A DNA stretch of 64,000 nt from Andalucia godoyi. Taxonomy: Eukaryota; Discoba; Jakobea; Jakobida; Andaluciidae. Where the stretch lies: NCBI GenBank assembly GCA_009859145.1, contig VRVR01000011.1, positions 206,026 through 270,025 of the forward strand, written 5' to 3'. Positions within the stretch are counted from its first letter, which is position 1; every line of letters begins with the position of its first letter. Of this stretch, positions 1 through 10,521 are shown one piece after another. The position numbers and the translations under genes were made by a program. The notes under the pieces are model-generated. The model did no database searches and was not told where the DNA came from. It saw only the letters and a program-made list of their open reading frames with translations.

Positions 1-230
1 CACAAAAAACCATTTGTAGTCGGAACTACAAAAGAGAAAAGGGAGGTTTTTAAGCATCAATGCATCAAGGCTCCAGCGCTCGCTTTATTTTTTTGATGGT
101 TGTTCTTGATTCCGTCTTATTATTTTTCCCCTTGTGCACAGCCTTTTTATGTGTTTGGTTTCTTGGTTTTTTTCTTCTGTTGTTTGTTAATGTGCATATT
201 CTTTGTGGGAGAAACAAGCGTATCATCATC

Positions 231-872
231 ATGGCGTCAACGTTTCTAAAGGTTCGACACTTGTTAAAGTCGCGAACGATTGCGAAGCCGTCGTGGTTTG
301 ATGCTGTGTCGACTGTTCCGCCACCAATTGTTGTTCGCGAGAACCGCGGAAAGCCGCAGCGCATCGAGTTCCCTGAAGACCGCCTTCTTGCGAAGTACTA
401 TTCCCGGAACCCCCGCGCAAAGCTAGAAGCACTTCGATTGTATGGAGGTGGATTTCATGAGTCCACTGCATTCCAGTTTGTCAAGCGCCAGTCCGAGCTT
501 ATTCGAAGCGGTCTTTCAGAGGAAGATGCGTACAATCAGGTGAATGTAGAGACGAACGAAGCACGTCGCAAGAGAGAGTTTGAAGCGGATTTGGCGACCA
601 GACAGGCTGTTGAAATGGGAGCAAGACCACCTGTTTCTCTGCTGGAAATAGTGCAGGCAGAAGAGGAAAGGTATATTCAGATGATGAGAGATAAGAAGGC
701 CCCTGCCCGGCAACAAGCGATGCCTGCAGCAAGCGGTATGCCGGCCGTCAATACCAGTATTGATTTTGAAGAAGACGGCGCGGTGGACAATGCTGCGGAA
801 GGAGAGGACCAGGCTGGAGCAAAGCGACAAGCCAAGTCTGCAACTTCGGTTCGTTCGGCACGTAGAAAATAA
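231..872 (+). CDS. Mitochondrial small-subunit ribosomal protein mS23 (Rsm25-like)
   Basis: Predicted 213-residue protein. The reading frame is open from position 60, but that upstream part encodes a long hydrophobic low-complexity stretch; the ATG at 231 gives a basic N-terminus (MASTFLKVRHLLKSR) suited to mitochondrial import. The region PSWFDAVSTVPP followed about 25 residues later by FPEDRLLAKYYSRNP matches the mS23/Rsm25 signature of an aromatic-rich 'P-W-(Y/F)-D' segment then a 'P-E-D-x-L' segment. The C-terminal third is charged, alanine-rich and probably disordered. Family members sit in the mitochondrial 28S-type subunit. The stop is followed within 12 nt by a very long CT microsatellite. 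Family assignment is by recognition of conserved segments, not by a search. Confidence 0.72.
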   Translation: MASTFLKVRHLLKSRTIAKPSWFDAVSTVPPPIVVRENRGKPQRIEFPEDRLLAKYYSRNPRAKLEALRLYGGGFHESTAFQFVKRQSELIRSGLSEEDAYNQVNVETNEARRKREFEADLATRQAVEMGARPPVSLLEIVQAEEERYIQMMRDKKAPARQQAMPAASGMPAVNTSIDFEEDGAVDNAAEGEDQAGAKRQAKSATSVRSARRK

Positions 873-877
873 CCAGC

Positions 878-1252
<375 letters not shown>

Positions 1253-2395
1253 TTATGAGATCCGAGACTGGACATGCTGAATGTACACCAAGTAAAGAGA
1301 GTCTTGTACACTGCTGCTGGACTGGATGGTCTTGACCATGTCAGCAATGAACCGAGCCTTTGGGATGATCCCCGGAACAGAGGGAGCGGCACTCGCAACG
1401 ACAGCTTGACGAAGAGAGAGAGAGCTCAGCAACTCCTCCTCTGAAATGCCTGATAGAGATGGTGCAGACGCAGACGCGGATGCTGTCGACGAAGGAACTG
1501 CCGGGACGGTGGTGACAATATTCGTGTTCGTGGCACTGGTGGGAGGAGCAGAAGAAAAAGAAGACGAGGGAGAGAGTGACAACGACGATGACGATGATGG
1601 TGGCGGCGGCGGTGGTGGTGGTGCAGATACAGGAGGGACAGTTCTCTGGCCTTGCTGTACTTGAGATTTCGATCTAGCTTGTCTGGGTTTCTCAAGAAGG
1701 GCACCTGCGGCTGGTTGCTGGAATAATTGCTGCAGCGCGACGGGCAACGCAGCTCCGGATGCAGACGAACTCGTGCCAGACGATGAACTCAGCAACTGCT
1801 GCTCAATGGAGGACGCAGAAACCTGATCCAAATCGGACAGGTGCTGGTGACTCTTCGCCTTCTTCTCCTTGGACTTTGGCGGGTTTGGGGTTTTCGACAT
1901 CTGCGGGTTACTCGAGATGGCAACCGAGTTCGACGGTGCAGGATTTGAGTGTGACCGCGGTAGTTTGGCGGCGCCGTCGCTGAGCGGCTTCACAAAGCAC
2001 TGTGTAATGCGAGGAAGGATTGTCTGGATGGTATTCAAAAAACCTTGAGACTCCTCTTCTGATTTGAACCATACTCCGAGAATTTCAACGGGAGACAGTT
2101 GCATCTGCACAAACGACTGCCCAAGCGCCTGGCAAACCGCGTTTGGTGGAATCCCTACTTGGAAGTTCGAGAATGACGCACGATTCAGCACAAAAATGTC
2201 AAAGGACGCTTCATCAACGCGAGCAGCAATAAACAAAGGCCCCTCCACACCATCCTGCTCCAATTTTTCCCAGTTCTGCGATTCCGTACAGTATCGGTAA
2301 ACCCCGCAATGCGTCGCTCGATACACGTAGTGGTCAATCGTGGAGTCAATTCTGCGAAGAGAATTCAAATTGATCTTCGTCAACTCGTCTTGCAT
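1253..2395 (-). CDS. DCP1: mRNA-decapping enzyme subunit Dcp1
   Basis: 380 residues. Residues about 1-125 form an EVH1-like domain typical of Dcp1: an N-terminal helix (LTKINLNSLRRIDSTIDHYV), then WEKLEQDGVEGPLFIAAR and FDIFVLNRASFSNFQVGI, and an ending GVWFKSEEESQGFLNTIQ. A long Ser/Pro-rich linker with a polyproline run follows. The last 35 residues (KARFIADMVKTI then DSLYLVYIQHV) resemble the C-terminal trimerisation helix known in animal and plant Dcp1. Dcp1 activates Dcp2 to remove the m7G cap in the 5'-to-3' mRNA decay pathway, in the cytoplasm and P-bodies. The gene converges with mS23. DcpS, acting at the other end of mRNA decay, lies 26 kb away. Confidence 0.87.
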   Translation of the reverse strand: MQDELTKINLNSLRRIDSTIDHYVYRATHCGVYRYCTESQNWEKLEQDGVEGPLFIAARVDEASFDIFVLNRASFSNFQVGIPPNAVCQALGQSFVQMQLSPVEILGVWFKSEEESQGFLNTIQTILPRITQCFVKPLSDGAAKLPRSHSNPAPSNSVAISSNPQMSKTPNPPKSKEKKAKSHQHLSDLDQVSASSIEQQLLSSSSGTSSSASGAALPVALQQLFQQPAAGALLEKPRQARSKSQVQQGQRTVPPVSAPPPPPPPPSSSSSLSLSPSSSFSSAPPTSATNTNIVTTVPAVPSSTASASASAPSLSGISEEELLSSLSLRQAVVASAAPSVPGIIPKARFIADMVKTIQSSSSVQDSLYLVYIQHVQSRIS

Positions 2396-3154
2396 CTTAC
2401 TATTATTATTATTATTCCTTCTTCTTCTTCTTCTTTCTTTTTTCTCCCTCCTCTCCCTTCTTTTTGTGGATCTTCAACAGATGTCGTACGGAGATCGAAA
2501 CGCGCGCGGGGCTATAGAGATAAAGAAAAATTGAGAGGGTTTGAAAGAGACCCAGATAACAATTGAAAAGGAAGGATAATGAGAAAAGGAAAGGAACCAG
2601 ATGCAAAGAACCAAAAGGGAAACCCAAAGGAAACTCAAAGGAAACCCAAGAGAATCTTTTTTGCAAGTGTTTGGCTTTTTTTGCTTGATGCTAGATGCTT
2701 GACGCCTCCGTGGGGGCTGTATGCGAGCAGGGTTTAAATTCCGCACGTTCTGCTCGTGTGCCGGTTGTTTGCTCGTCCCGCGTGTCAAAGGTTGGTGAAG
2801 TCATGAAGAGGGTTATCAGCAGAAGCAGCTTGCAGAGTTGATGGCAAATGCCGGAGCAAAACGGGAACCAACTGTTGCTCGTACGGAGAGGGGGGAGGTC
2901 TGTTGAGCAATCACAAGTTCAGGGCTATTTGAGTTCTTGACTGTTGGGAAAGAAACGGATTGAACGGGAAAAAAACAGGATGAAAACGCAAAACAGCAGA
3001 AACTTTTGTTCTCTCTTTGGGGAAAAAGGAAATATTAATCAAAATAACACTTTGCCGTCGGACGCGGGTATAGAGCATAGTATTATCATTATTGTTATTG
3101 TTATTGTTATTGTTGCTGAAGTTCATATAGTTGGTGGATAGAAAGGGTTCACCC
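2396..3154. other. Divergent intergenic region between DCP1 and the large coiled-coil gene
   Basis: 759 bases without a supported gene, presumably holding both promoters. It contains TTA/CTT-rich simple sequence (about 2400-2460), a run of imperfect AAAGGAAACC-type direct repeats (about 2580-2660) and a TTATTG repeat (about 3085-3117). No TATA box or other promoter element can be called with confidence. Confidence 0.6.
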
Positions 3155-6100
3155 ATGAATGAAATGTACGGCTCTCCTTTACCGGAACGAGCGCCTTCAC
3201 GACAACAACAGAAGAGGCCTGGGACAGTGCCGAACAGCAGTGCCGAGCTGGTTTCTGTGCATTTTGACGGCAATGCAAGTAATATATCACAGAGAACTTC
3301 CATGAATCTCATTTCCCATGCAGAGCCGACACTCATTGTGTCGTCGGATGGCTCCATCCACATATCTTCGAAAACTGTCATTTCGCTGGTGGATTCGGTA
3401 ATGAAGAGCGTGAAAAGAGAACTGGATGAGCAGAAGACACGATTCTGGACGCAGACACTGAATCGTCCTGAAACGGACACCGCCTCGGATCTTGCCGTAT
3501 CCAGGAGCCTGGTTTCTGTTGACGAGAACAAGGCGGTTTTTGATCCAAACGTTGGAATGGATGAACTTCGGATGGGTGCTGCTGCGGTTCAGCATGTGCG
3601 TGAATATAGACAGCGGCTGGAAGGCTTCCGACACGAGTTTTACACTGTACTTTCGCAGTCATTCTTTACAATGCTTGAAGAGGAAGCTGCCTTTTTCGAG
3701 ACATTGCTTCCGAAAGACCTTGAGCAGCCTCTGTTGCTTCGATCTGGGAAAGAAGTTCTGCAGCAAGGGCAAAAGAGCGCGGTGCGCTACATGATTGCTT
3801 TGAAGCAAGTGGTGGCGGCGAAGCTTGAAGAAGCCAACCGGCAGCAGAAGACGAACGATATTCTGAAAAAGAAACTCGAGCGAAACACCAGGATCATTGA
3901 GAAACTCCGTTCTACCCTAGTCAAGGAAATCGTAGCCCTTAAAAACGAGCTCTTCCGAAAGCAGCGAGAAGGAGAGAATTTTGAACTCGAGATTCTGTCT
4001 TTGTTCGATATGCTTGCATTGTTCGAGCAATCTGACGAGGCGAATCAGAACAATGCGCGCTTGGAGATCATTAAGAAGATCCGAGAAGACCAAGAAAAGC
4101 TCAAGGCGTTGTATGAAGTGCAATATAGGAAGGAAATTGAACGTCGTGATAAGCAAATCAGTAAGGTGACGAAGGATTTTGAGCAGCGCGGGCAGGAAAT
4201 TGCGAGATTGCAGAGTGCCCTGGCGCAAATGACGTCCTTGACGACCTCCATGACCGAAATCACGGACGTTGCAAATGTTCCTAGCGCAATGGCAGCAACA
4301 GTTACTTCTGAAGCAGTTGGATCGGACAGCCCAATTGATGGTGAGCCCCCTGGCGGTTTTTCGTCTTTGGCTGCTGCCGCAGCTGCATTTTCCTCTTCTT
4401 TAAAAAAGCAATCGAGCGATCAATCACCTACCGAGGTCGCAGCGAGCATGGAACACAAGGTTCGTGCTCAGGCGGCTCATTTGCGTGATCTGGAAGCAAA
4501 AGTGCGAAAGTACCAAGAAGATTCCATGAAGAACGATGTTCAGGTGCAGTCTCTTACGCGACAGCTCGAAGAAACGAAAGCTTTGAAGGCAAAGGAGATG
4601 GACGAACTTCGATTGCAAGTAGCCCGTGATACTGCAAAATTGAAGCGCGAAATGGAGAAGAAGGAGTCCGAATTTGCGTTGAAGAAAATTGAGTGGCAGA
4701 AGGACTCCAGGGTGCGCTCCAGCCAAAAGGACGTGCTTTTTGTGAAGGAAAAGGATGACTTGCTCAAGCAAGTAACAAAACTGACGTTGGAAGTTCAGGA
4801 ACTTCGTTCCCGAGTGTATGACAACTCTGATGCCAGCATTCCTGGCGGATCTGTTGTCAGCGTGAAGAACGTTGTGTCTGTGGATATTGATGATGCGCTC
4901 GTTCGCAGCCGTGCTTCGACCCCGAGTCCGGAATCAAAGATGTTTCTGCATTTGGACGGAGGCAATCCTAATAACATGCAGTCCGCTGGTGGGTCGAAGA
5001 CTGAGAAGGATGCAGCAGGAGCTACCTCCAAAAGAGTCTTCAGTGCACTATCCGCGGGGCGAGACGGTGGTGGTTCAGTCGAGAAGCCGGGCGGCGCAGA
5101 CTCATCTCGGTCCTCGAAATCCATTGCTAGTTCGCCTTCCCCAGTGCAGTTTGATTCAAAGAGGGATGAAGAATCTGCTGCTTCGCATGATAAAGGTAAG
5201 AAACTCGCGCAAGGACTCGTGCCGAAGCGGAAGTCCTCGGATCCGACTTCCAGGGCGGATGCCAAGAAGACAACTTCGGAGTCGCTTCCTGGAAGTCGGA
5301 AGCCATCTGCCGATTCAAAAGTTGGCACCTCGGCTCTTGAGTCCTCTGTGTCCGAAGCTCTTGCAGTGAAGATTCGGCAGCAGCAGCAGCGGGAGATGGA
5401 GTATCTCCAAATTGAAGTTTCGAATCTATCGGATCAGCTGAAGTTGTCGCAAGCAATTGAAGCCAATCTCAGTGCCAGCGTGGAGGACCTGACGCACCGC
5501 CTTGCCGAACGCGACTTTGAGGTTTCTCAATTGAAGAAGCTCGGTGCAGTGCCGTTTGCAATGCTGACTACACAGACGGACGTTGCCCGAGGGGACTCCA
5601 ATGCTTCCCTGCTGAGTGCGCTGACGGAGAGTACGAAAACTTCCCCGCAGGCGACGGATCCTCAGCGCCAAGTTCTTCTTTTCGGACCGCTCGTCACGGA
5701 AACTTCTTCTTCTTGCCCGTCACCTCAGCATGTTGATTCTGAGAGTGACGGCCCCGTCGGCCGAGCTTCTGTGGAGCTGAAGATCGTTCCTGAGGATGGC
5801 GAACGGAAATCAGGCTCTCCGTTCACACCACCTCATAGCCACACTGCGGTTGCTGGTGTGTCTCGACCTGTACAAACAGAGACATCCACCTCTCGTCTTG
5901 TGGACAAGTTGGTGCAGACATCGACGAGGATGCGACTGGATCAAAGTGTGCAGGTGGTGTTGTGGGATTCCTTGTCAGCTTCCCAAGCAAAAACATTGGC
6001 GGCAATGGAGGACTTCCGAAACGAGGCTGCAAAGGGCCTGCGCGTTTCGAGAGTCAGCGGAATTCGCGTGAGAGAGACCGATGGCGTTCGAGAATACGTG

Positions 6101-8320
6101 TTTGACTGCCCGCAATGTACGAGGCAAACGCCCGTCCAACTCGACGAAGTCTGGCATCGAAACACTCAAACGGACATTGATGCTGATGGGCTTCGTAATT
6201 TAGTTAACCGGGCGCAATTTGGAAGGACCACCGCGCCTGCTGCGACACAAGGCAAGACGACTGGGAATGCGCGACAAAAGGAACACGAGGTGGAACGCAA
6301 ACGTGACCAGCAACGTCAGCATGAACATGAGCGAGAACGAGAACGAGAGAGAGTGCGAAATGTCAAAGTTGGCCAAGAAGTGCTCCGTGAAATGATTGCG
6401 CTCACTGCAGGTCAACCAAGAGCGCGAAGCCATGAGATCCGTGAGCAAGCTACACGCAGTCCGTCTGTTACGTTTACTGAAAGTTCCTCTGAAATCGAGG
6501 GAGGTACAGACGGAAACATTTCCCCGACAAATAGCTCTGTATCGAATCTCTCTTTGGGACACCACCCTTCAGAGACCATGGACGATGGTGCTCCCACAGA
6601 TGTTCAGGAAGATATTGTGGACTACTCCGATGGCGAGGACCCGTTCGAAATCCCGCAGGGACGTGGATCGATCAGCAATGTTGGCAACATAGGAGATTTG
6701 GGGGAGCCATTGAGCTCGAAAACTGGGATGCATGTTCCGTTGTCTGCTCCCATTCATCGACCTTCCTCGGCGATCGTGATGTCCAGTTACTCTGCAGTTG
6801 CTCGACCATCGTCCGAGACGTTGCATCACCGGTCCGTGGATGCATTGAATCGTCCATCGGAAACCGACATATATGGTTATCGTACTTCGCCGCTCGATTC
6901 TGTCTCCACCAGACCACTGTCGTCTGCTTCCTCCTCGTCTGTGGCACGATCCCTGGCAGCCGCCTCGATGTCTTCGACAGCCGCCCATACGGTGGATCTG
7001 AACAACATGTTCAACTCCGGTCTTGCGGAAGATGAGGGCATGGAGGAACAGAAAGAAGCGTACGAATCCGATCCGTCTCAGCCGTGGAGTGATACAATGC
7101 AAGAAAGGATTTTGCGCCGACTGGCTCCCTCAATAGCGGCAACGACGTCTAAAGTGATGATGCAGGCCGTGGGACTCCAATTGCCACTGGACAAGCTCTC
7201 CGACCCAACAGCTGTCTTGCATTCTCGAAGGAGTTCGCCGGATGAACATCGCCCTCATACGACTCAAAGATCGCAGCGCTCCTCAGCGCGATCGACGATC
7301 CTACAAGCAAAACTAGATGCCGAGGCGGAATCCGGGCTTTCGATCCGTCCCGTGCAACAATTAGCGTCTTCTCTTCTCAGAGATCGTCCTGCAACCTCCG
7401 GTTCTCCGAGTAACTTTGCTTGGATCAAGCAATTTGCCAACGACCATCTCGCTGGCCTGCAACAACAGCAACAGCAACCGCAAGCATCCAATTTGGCGTC
7501 CCCTGCTCATTTTGGATACGCTCCCGGAGGCGCCCCCTCCGGTTCATCCAGTCAGCAGTCCACCTTTTTGCTGCAACAAATGCAGTTCCAACAACAGCAG
7601 CAGCATCAGCAGTATCAACAGCAGTTCTCCCAGCAACGTTCTTCAATGACAACCGTCTCACTGCATGGATCGAGCATGACCGACGATCTTGCGATTGATA
7701 CGCGTCGGACTTCGGCGACCGGCAGCAGTCGTGATGCACAGCAAAGAAAGAAGGGAAGCGCCCGAGACGCATCCGCGGGGGACAGTGGTCAGCTGATTCC
7801 AATGCTACCGAGTATGTCTGCTCGACCATTGCTGGGCGGGACAAAGAAGGCCCCACAGAAGATTGTTCCGGATCCGCTGCTGGATCTTGCGCTGCTTCCG
7901 GATCCAGAGAGCCATTCGCTTGACGTGAAGCATGTACGAGTTCCGTCCTCGCTGCACTCTCGTCTTTGGGATGCCCTGGACCATGCCCAGCAATCCCAGG
8001 ATGTGATGAATGCAGCCAAACGACCAGGCTCCAGAGCTGGAAACGACCGCGTGTTCGATGGCATCCACGGACCGCTTCCGTCTGTTACACCAGAAGATCT
8101 CGTGATCGGAGGCGGCAATGGTCGACGATCCCCATCTCCCACATCTTCTGCTGCTGCTGCTGCGTTTGTATCATCGCCCGCATCTTCTCATTCTGCTGGA
8201 AAGCAACCGAATGAACGCAGTCAGTCTCCTGGTCCGAATGGTGAACGCAAGGTTGTCCGACTGCGGATGGGACGTGCAGGCGTTGATGTCGTCGAGTCAA
8301 GCGAAATTCGACAGTGGTAG
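3155..8320 (+). CDS. Large coiled-coil protein, function unknown
   Basis: 1721 residues from the ATG at 3155; the frame is open a little further upstream but without another ATG. Residues about 195-370 and 440-560 are heptad-rich, highly charged coiled coil (for example KKLERNTRIIEKLRSTLVKE), with a shorter coil near 745-800. Between and after them lie long Ser/Pro/Ala-rich disordered stretches, and a Gln-rich segment (about 1430-1500) encoded by CAA/CAG runs. I recognise no enzymatic domain. Architecture is that of a scaffold, centrosomal or cytoskeletal protein, but this is inference only. Antisense ORFs within it are shadows of the codon bias. The gene is uninterrupted for over 5 kb, consistent with the intron-poor genome. 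Confidence 0.85.
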   Translation: MNEMYGSPLPERAPSRQQQKRPGTVPNSSAELVSVHFDGNASNISQRTSMNLISHAEPTLIVSSDGSIHISSKTVISLVDSVMKSVKRELDEQKTRFWTQTLNRPETDTASDLAVSRSLVSVDENKAVFDPNVGMDELRMGAAAVQHVREYRQRLEGFRHEFYTVLSQSFFTMLEEEAAFFETLLPKDLEQPLLLRSGKEVLQQGQKSAVRYMIALKQVVAAKLEEANRQQKTNDILKKKLERNTRIIEKLRSTLVKEIVALKNELFRKQREGENFELEILSLFDMLALFEQSDEANQNNARLEIIKKIREDQEKLKALYEVQYRKEIERRDKQISKVTKDFEQRGQEIARLQSALAQMTSLTTSMTEITDVANVPSAMAATVTSEAVGSDSPIDGEPPGGFSSLAAAAAAFSSSLKKQSSDQSPTEVAASMEHKVRAQAAHLRDLEAKVRKYQEDSMKNDVQVQSLTRQLEETKALKAKEMDELRLQVARDTAKLKREMEKKESEFALKKIEWQKDSRVRSSQKDVLFVKEKDDLLKQVTKLTLEVQELRSRVYDNSDASIPGGSVVSVKNVVSVDIDDALVRSRASTPSPESKMFLHLDGGNPNNMQSAGGSKTEKDAAGATSKRVFSALSAGRDGGGSVEKPGGADSSRSSKSIASSPSPVQFDSKRDEESAASHDKGKKLAQGLVPKRKSSDPTSRADAKKTTSESLPGSRKPSADSKVGTSALESSVSEALAVKIRQQQQREMEYLQIEVSNLSDQLKLSQAIEANLSASVEDLTHRLAERDFEVSQLKKLGAVPFAMLTTQTDVARGDSNASLLSALTESTKTSPQATDPQRQVLLFGPLVTETSSSCPSPQHVDSESDGPVGRASVELKIVPEDGERKSGSPFTPPHSHTAVAGVSRPVQTETSTSRLVDKLVQTSTRMRLDQSVQVVLWDSLSASQAKTLAAMEDFRNEAAKGLRVSRVSGIRVRETDGVREYVFDCPQCTRQTPVQLDEVWHRNTQTDIDADGLRNLVNRAQFGRTTAPAATQGKTTGNARQKEHEVERKRDQQRQHEHERERERERVRNVKVGQEVLREMIALTAGQPRARSHEIREQATRSPSVTFTESSSEIEGGTDGNISPTNSSVSNLSLGHHPSETMDDGAPTDVQEDIVDYSDGEDPFEIPQGRGSISNVGNIGDLGEPLSSKTGMHVPLSAPIHRPSSAIVMSSYSAVARPSSETLHHRSVDALNRPSETDIYGYRTSPLDSVSTRPLSSASSSSVARSLAAASMSSTAAHTVDLNNMFNSGLAEDEGMEEQKEAYESDPSQPWSDTMQERILRRLAPSIAATTSKVMMQAVGLQLPLDKLSDPTAVLHSRRSSPDEHRPHTTQRSQRSSARSTILQAKLDAEAESGLSIRPVQQLASSLLRDRPATSGSPSNFAWIKQFANDHLAGLQQQQQQPQASNLASPAHFGYAPGGAPSGSSSQQSTFLLQQMQFQQQQQHQQYQQQFSQQRSSMTTVSLHGSSMTDDLAIDTRRTSATGSSRDAQQRKKGSARDASAGDSGQLIPMLPSMSARPLLGGTKKAPQKIVPDPLLDLALLPDPESHSLDVKHVRVPSSLHSRLWDALDHAQQSQDVMNAAKRPGSRAGNDRVFDGIHGPLPSVTPEDLVIGGGNGRRSPSPTSSAAAAAFVSSPASSHSAGKQPNERSQSPGPNGERKVVRLRMGRAGVDVVESSEIRQW

Positions 8321-8716
8321 TCGTTGGTTTGTTGTTTGTTTTTGTTTGGCTTCACTCTGACCTGGTCCGATGGCCTGGGGTACTCTTCAGTAAACGACAT
8401 GATATCCCCTTCCCCTTCCCCTCCTGTACGTACGACCATTTGCTGCAGCAGAAGAAGCGGCGGTGATGGGAATGCTGGGCATTCGACAAAATCGCTGTGC
8501 AAGAAGACTGTAGAGTTTTTTCCCTCGGTTCTAGCAAGTGGAAAAAAAAAAATTGAAAAAATGCAATCATAGGCTTCCTTTTCCAAGACGAACCCCAAAT
8601 TTTCTCACCCCCGGCGCGGATTGACTGTCCGGGTTTTCGGTCTGTGTTTCCCGCAAATTGCTAGACGAAGCAGAGAAGCCTTGATCGTCTAGGTGTTTGT
8701 GATTCCGGTTGGGAAA
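8321..8716. other. Intergenic region between two plus-strand genes
   Basis: 396 bases. An A-rich tract lies near 8540-8560. ORFs here are short and lack recognisable features. It should hold the 3' end of the coiled-coil gene and the promoter of the next gene, but no specific element is visible. Confidence 0.55.
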
Positions 8717-10117
8717 ATGGACGACGACATTGACGTTTATGGCGGCCGGGAGTCGCCGGTAATTTTCTCTTCGGGGGACACTAGATCAAAGACTTCCACA
8801 ACACAGGGCCAGATTGTGAATCACAGTTTTCCTACGCAGTCTTCCGCGGCTTTCATGAATTCCGGTTTTTCAGGTTCGTCAGGGCAAAGGATGCCCTCTA
8901 CACTGCCCAGCACCCCGCAGGCTCCTCTTTTGACTATCCAGCCTCCGTCGGCTCTGATCTCGCGGAATGCTCATGGAGTTCCATTGACAAGCACACCTTC
9001 CTCATCTTCAGCCAACCCATTTTCGAAAACCGTCTTCGAACATAGCATAATTTTATCAGGGGTTGAACAAGTTAAAATCGGTTTGCAAGCGTCGAGAACG
9101 GTGTCTTCGCTGATTGCAGCGTTACCGCTGAGTGCATCCGGCCCATCGAAGAAGTTTGGATCCGCGTGGGTTTTTGAAATTTCTCCTAAATCCTTCCGGT
9201 TGTGGGATGACGATCCATCTTTGCGAGCCCTGGATTCCAGAAGGCATTTGGCTCTGTCGGAAAACGATGTTGCATTGTGTCACGATGCCGAGTCAAACAA
9301 AACTAGAGTCGTCGTCGTGACGGCGGCAATTTCTCTCAATCTGGCTAACATCTCTGGGTCCTCATCGTCGAGTGCAAGCATTCCTTTGGCGTTTTTCTTT
9401 GCAAAATCGTGGACGGTGTGCGGAAGAGTGTTATCAGGGTTGTCCTTCTTGAAAAAGCTGAATGTGGCCCAGGCGAGCCAGTTGACGTTTCATTATTCGG
9501 AGCCGGATGCTGGCTCTTTGGAAGAAAAGGAACGGGTACAGCGATCGGGTCTTGGAGCCGGTAATACGAACACGCCTTCACAGTTTTCTTCGCTCAGCAG
9601 TGCTCGCCTTTCCAGCAGGGATCGAGAAGAGTTTGAAAGCACCTTGGCGAACTTCGACGCGAAGAAGCGAAAAACGGACGGAGTAACACCGAGCTATCAG
9701 TCTGTCATCCCTGCGCTTGTCTTTCACGCGAAACCCGCTTCGCAGAGAGCGACTGTTTCTGGATCGGGTAAGACAGTGATTGTCCGGTACAAGTATGCTG
9801 GAGAGAGCGATTCCGACTATCGCATTTTGAAGCGTGTGGTGCCGCATCACCACACGTCGATCAAAGCTTCCGAGCTTCGTTCGTGGTTGTTTGCAGACTG
9901 TATTTCGGGTGCAATGGTAGACGCGCTTCGTGTCTTTGAATCATGCGAAGATGAGCTGGGGTGGGTGAGGCTCCACGATACAGATAGTATAGAATGCACG
10001 GGATCGCTTGTGAAGGTGCAAGTGTTGCTGGAGAAGTTTGGGTCCCAAGCAACGATGGGTGTATCGGATTCAGCTTCCGCCGCTACGGAAATCGTGGATG
10101 ACGAAAGGAATGGTTAA
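8717..10117 (+). CDS. Unrecognised 466-residue protein
   Basis: Start chosen at the ATG at 8717 (MDDDIDVYGG); the frame is open slightly upstream but begins with GTG. The first about 110 residues are Ser/Thr/Pro-rich and probably disordered. Residues about 110-260 look like a compact beta-rich domain (alternating hydrophobic strands such as RVVVVTAAISLNLANI, and an aromatic SAWVFEISPKSFRLWDDD). A charged linker carries a KKRKTD basic cluster near residue 320 that could be a nuclear signal. The C-terminal 110 residues form a second folded unit (IVRYKYAGESDSDYRILKRV onward). No family was recognised. The gene is intact and in ordinary codon usage, so it is likely real. Confidence 0.72.
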   Translation: MDDDIDVYGGRESPVIFSSGDTRSKTSTTQGQIVNHSFPTQSSAAFMNSGFSGSSGQRMPSTLPSTPQAPLLTIQPPSALISRNAHGVPLTSTPSSSSANPFSKTVFEHSIILSGVEQVKIGLQASRTVSSLIAALPLSASGPSKKFGSAWVFEISPKSFRLWDDDPSLRALDSRRHLALSENDVALCHDAESNKTRVVVVTAAISLNLANISGSSSSSASIPLAFFFAKSWTVCGRVLSGLSFLKKLNVAQASQLTFHYSEPDAGSLEEKERVQRSGLGAGNTNTPSQFSSLSSARLSSRDREEFESTLANFDAKKRKTDGVTPSYQSVIPALVFHAKPASQRATVSGSGKTVIVRYKYAGESDSDYRILKRVVPHHHTSIKASELRSWLFADCISGAMVDALRVFESCEDELGWVRLHDTDSIECTGSLVKVQVLLEKFGSQATMGVSDSASAATEIVDDERNG

Positions 10118-10299
10118 ATTCACTGCGCCCTCTGCTCTCTGTGTTCGAATGACACGCTGAGTTTGCAATGCCTCCATTTTCCTTTTCTTCAAATGCTTTG
10201 TACTGTACTGTATGATTGGTTATGATTGGTGTTCTCAACTTAAAATTAGCACATCTGATTGGCACTTATGTATTGTGTATCATTGCTCTTCCTCCTTGG

Positions 10300-10521
10300 G
10301 GTCAGACAGGTTGAAAGACATGAAAACTCCTCTGTTTGCAAAGTGTTTGCATGTCCCGCGTGCAGCTCACTGATTGATCGAGACTGGGGACGGAGCGCGG
10401 AACATTCATCTGAAGAGCGCCGTGAGGCGTGTTGGGGCCTATCCCCTTCCCGGCAACGGGATGCAAGATTGAGTATGCATGTCCGTTCGTAGATATGCAT
10501 GTTCAGTGTATAATGTAGGCG
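10300..10521 (+). mobile_element. Fanzor/TnpB relic F1: zinc-finger/RuvC-III tail and right end
   Basis: Plus-strand translation gives VFACPACSSLIDRDW, the second Cys pair of the TnpB/Fanzor zinc finger followed by the RuvC-III Asp motif (DRDxN). After DRDW one extra G shifts the frame; on the other side of it the expected continuation GARNIHLKSAVRRVGAYPL is readable and ends at a TGA. About 50 nt later comes the conserved right end GTGTATAATGTAGGCG (10506-10521), shared with relics F2 and F3. The left boundary and the rest of the nuclease are missing or not recognisable. Family knowledge: Fanzors are RNA-guided nucleases carried by eukaryotic IS607-like transposons. This copy cannot encode an active protein. 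Confidence 0.8.

Noticed and set aside
4795-5328. 177-codon minus-strand ORF inside the large coiled-coil gene
   Set aside because: Ser/Glu-rich reverse-frame translation of a low-complexity coding region, with no conserved features.
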